Part shown: positions 4,380 through 6,372 of the stretch, in pieces | Position numbering within the stretch: position 1 is the stretch's first letter | Layout of the letters: each line of letters starts with the position of its first letter | Assembly: GCA_044507115.1 (NCBI GenBank) | Contig: JBIQJZ010000216.1 | Span: 1 to 6,372 of the forward strand | Direction: 5' to 3' | DNA from: Chryseosolibacter sp044507115 | GTDB taxonomy: Bacteria > Bacteroidota > Bacteroidia > Cytophagales > Cyclobacteriaceae | Length of the DNA stretch: 6,372 nt | Notes under the pieces: model-generated | What the model saw: the letters and a program-made list of their open reading frames with translations, nothing else | What the model was told of the DNA's origin: nothing | Database searches by the model: none | Made by a program: the position numbers and the translations under genes

Positions 4380-6372
4380 CTAGCTAGAGGCAACCTTTCC
4401 GTGTGCATCCCCTTCCAGCGTCGGAGTGGGATCGACGCCTGGTTGTTCGGCCTCGTGTTGTTTCTTTTCGTACTTGCCTTGACCGTTGGTGTATTGCTGA
4501 TACGTCGTCGGTTTGTCGAAAGGACGTTTTCCAATCAATCTTTCAAGATCTGCCTGGAACAAGATTTCCTTCTCCAGCAACTCTTTTGCGATCACGTCGA
4601 GGTGCTGACGGTGCTGCGTCAGTAGGTCGAGGGTGCGCTGGTAGGCCTGCTCGATCAGACTTCTTACTTCCTTGTCGATTTTTTCCGCTGTAGCATCCGA
4701 GTATGGTTTCTGGAACGCGTAGTTGTCAGCCTGTTTGGAGTCGTAGTACGAAATATTTCCGATTGCTTTGGTCATCCCGTAAATCGTCACCATGCTGTAG
4801 GCCATCTTCGTGATCCGCTCCAGATCGCTCAGGGCGCCCGTTGAGATCTTTCCGAATACGATCTCCTCGGCGGCACGTCCTCCAAAAGCCATACACATTT
4901 CGTCAATCATCTGCTCGGTCTGGTACAGGAACTGTTCCTTTGGCAGATATTGCGCGTATCCCAGCGCTGCTACTCCGCGCGGAACAATACTCACCTTAAC
5001 CAGCGGGTCTGCGTGTTCCAGGAACCATCCCGCAACCGCGTGGCCCGCTTCGTGGAACGCAACGATCTTCTTCTCCTCAGGAGAAATAATCTTATTCTTC
5101 TTTTCAAGTCCCCCGATAACGCGGTCGATTGCATCCTGAAAGTCTTGCATGTCGACAGCTTTTTTATCTCTGCGGGCAGCGATAAGTGCTGCCTCATTAC
5201 ACACGTTGGCGATCTCTGCGCCGGCGAAATCCGGGGTCTGGGCCGCGAGTTTCTTTGAGTCGACAGAGGTGTCAAGCTTGATCGGTTTCAAATGCGTCTT
5301 GAAAATGGCCTCGCGTCCGACGATATCCGGTTTGTCGATACTGATCTGGCGATCGAAGCGACCCGGGCGCAGCAGCGCTGAGTCGAGTACGTCCGGCCGG
5401 TTTGTTGCGGCGAGGATAATGACTCCCGAATCAGTCGCGAATCCATCCATCTCTACCAGAAGCGAGTTCAGCGTGTTTTCGCGTTCGTCGTTTGCTCCGG
5501 GGAGTTGCCCGCGACCGCGGCTTCGACCGATTGCGTCGATCTCATCGATGAACACGATACATGGCGCCTTCTCCTTCGCTTGTTTGAACAAGTCGCGCAC
5601 ACGCGCTGCACCCACGCCCACGAACATCTCAACGAAATCGGAGCCCGACAACGAGAAGAAGGGCACAGCGGCTTCTCCCGCAACCGCCTTGGCCAGGAGT
5701 GTCTTTCCCGTACCGGGAGGGCCAACCAGGAGGGCACCTTTCGGGATCTTGCCACCAAGCTTCGTGAATTTACCCGGGTTCTTGAGGAAATCGACAATCT
5801 CCTTTACTTCCTCTTTAGCCTCATCAAGGCCGGCGACATCCTCGAATGTTATCTTTACCTTGTTTTCGGCGTCAAACAATGCCGCCTTGGACTTTCCGAT
5901 GTTAAAGATCTGACCGCCCGGGCCTCCGCCACCGGTCATCCGGCGCATAAGCATCCAGAACCCGAACAGCAGCAGGAAGAGGATGCCCCATTGAATAAAG
6001 ACACTGAAATAATCCTCCCGGGTATCCGGGATGTATTCCGGGACCTTGCTCTGCTCCAGGTTGTCGACCATTTCCTGGTATTTCTCATCAAAGCGGTCGA
6101 TGGATGTGATGGTCATCTTGTAATGGGGGCCATTCGTATTATTGCCCATCACGCCGTCCTCAATGTCCTGCCTGTACCTCGGTTGCTGCAGGGCCTCCGA
6201 TGTCAGCGTTATTTCGACCAAGTCCTTATTCTTGATAAGTACCACTTTCTTGATATGCCCATCTTTGAGCATTTGATCGAATTGCGACTGTTGAATGCTC
6301 TTCAGGTCGCTGGAGTTGTTATATACATCACCCCAAAAATCACCGCAAGCACTCCGAGGATCACCCATATCT
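4380..6372 (-). CDS. ftsH: ATP-dependent zinc metalloprotease FtsH, 5'-partial, with an apparent N-terminal frameshift
   Basis: Membrane-anchored hexameric AAA+ protease that unfolds and degrades damaged membrane proteins and short-lived regulators. Numbering here is from the in-frame ATG at 6368, which is probably not the true start. A periplasmic domain spans about 20-120, and the second membrane helix is at 123-141 (VFIQWGILFLLLFGFWMLM). The AAA+ module has Walker A GPPGTGKT (216-223), the pore loop FVG (249-251), Walker B VFIDEID (272-278), and the second region of homology with arginine fingers (NRPDVLDSALLRPGRFDR, 323-340). The protease has HEAGH (439-443) and a third zinc ligand, probably D515 in GALSDLERIT. 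The low-complexity C-terminal tail, about residues 620-662, is usual for Bacteroidota. The first 17 or so residues in this frame (MGDPRSACGDFWGDVYN) are not FtsH-like; the real first helix is in another frame (see the 6302-6372 entry). The gene's beginning lies beyond the window. Confidence 0.96.
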   Translation of the reverse strand, partial: DMGDPRSACGDFWGDVYNNSSDLKSIQQSQFDQMLKDGHIKKVVLIKNKDLVEITLTSEALQQPRYRQDIEDGVMGNNTNGPHYKMTITSIDRFDEKYQEMVDNLEQSKVPEYIPDTREDYFSVFIQWGILFLLLFGFWMLMRRMTGGGGPGGQIFNIGKSKAALFDAENKVKITFEDVAGLDEAKEEVKEIVDFLKNPGKFTKLGGKIPKGALLVGPPGTGKTLLAKAVAGEAAVPFFSLSGSDFVEMFVGVGAARVRDLFKQAKEKAPCIVFIDEIDAIGRSRGRGQLPGANDERENTLNSLLVEMDGFATDSGVIILAATNRPDVLDSALLRPGRFDRQISIDKPDIVGREAIFKTHLKPIKLDTSVDSKKLAAQTPDFAGAEIANVCNEAALIAARRDKKAVDMQDFQDAIDRVIGGLEKKNKIISPEEKKIVAFHEAGHAVAGWFLEHADPLVKVSIVPRGVAALGYAQYLPKEQFLYQTEQMIDEMCMAFGGRAAEEIVFGKISTGALSDLERITKMAYSMVTIYGMTKAIGNISYYDSKQADNYAFQKPYSDATAEKIDKEVRSLIEQAYQRTLDLLTQHRQHLDVIAKELLEKEILFQADLERLIGKRPFDKPTTYQQYTNGQGKYEKKQHEAEQPGVDPTPTLEGDAHGKVASS
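6302..6372 (-). other. Out-of-frame first transmembrane helix of FtsH (apparent 1-base deletion)
   Basis: Read in a second minus-strand frame (codon starts at 6370, 6367 and so on), the window edge encodes IWVILGVLAVIFGVMYITT, preceded by AG that would complete a Gln codon. This is a typical FtsH first membrane helix. That frame ends at a TGA (6302-6304), while the rest of FtsH, beginning around SSDLKSIQQSQFDQML, continues in the main frame. Joining them needs one added base, or a -1 shift, somewhere around 6304-6328. No classic slippery heptamer is present at the junction. A sequencing or assembly error, or a true inactivating or attenuating mutation, are the candidates; error is more likely for a gene usually essential for growth. 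Confidence 0.8.

Noticed and set aside
5149..5913. Long plus-strand open frame of 254 codons opposite ftsH
   Set aside because: It is antisense to the conserved AAA+ and protease coding sequence, is Ser/Ala/Pro-rich shadow sequence with no recognisable domain, and has no supporting context.
6302..6340. Programmed -1 ribosomal frameshift in ftsH
   Set aside because: The run TTTTTGGGG is present, but no proper X XXY YYZ slippery heptamer lies in the helix frame, and shifting there would cut the helix short. A missing base is simpler.

Overview
All five genes lie on the minus strand, so transcription runs from the right edge to the left. The gene content, mid-range GC, poor Shine-Dalgarno usage and protein families point to a Bacteroidota bacterium, probably of the Cytophagales type. 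The strongest cues are FtsH with the GALSDLERITKMAY zinc region, an LpxH-like phosphoesterase of the DFHLGVP type, and a sigma-54 regulator paired with a HEIMNS-type kinase. The phylum is a judgement from protein style, not from a search.

Right to left: (1) ftsH (4380-6372), the membrane AAA+ zinc protease, cut by the window edge at its 5' end. Its first membrane helix is in a different reading frame from the rest of the protein, so the sequence carries an apparent one-base frameshift near 6302-6328. (2) A hairpin plus T-tract (4315-4353), a good intrinsic terminator for ftsH. (3) An lpxH-like UDP-2,3-diacylglucosamine diphosphatase gene (3490-4275) with a TTG start, followed through an ATGA stop/start overlap by (4) a secreted beta-propeller-like protein of unknown function (2705-3493). 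(5) A 142-base regulatory gap (2563-2704) with palindromes and a sigma-54-like promoter. (6) A sigma-54-dependent response regulator (1192-2562, probably GTG start), overlapping by 11 bases (7) its partner membrane histidine kinase (1-1202), which runs off the left edge before its last ATP-binding motifs.

There are three functional units: membrane protein quality control (FtsH); lipid A synthesis coupled to an unknown exported protein (lpxH plus propeller gene); and a two-component system that probably regulates its own transcription through sigma-54. Most of the window is ordinary core-genome content, with no mobile elements, CRISPR arrays or RNA genes seen. The points worth a second look are the ftsH frameshift, the operator/promoter architecture in front of the response regulator, and the unknown exported protein translationally coupled to a lipid A gene.
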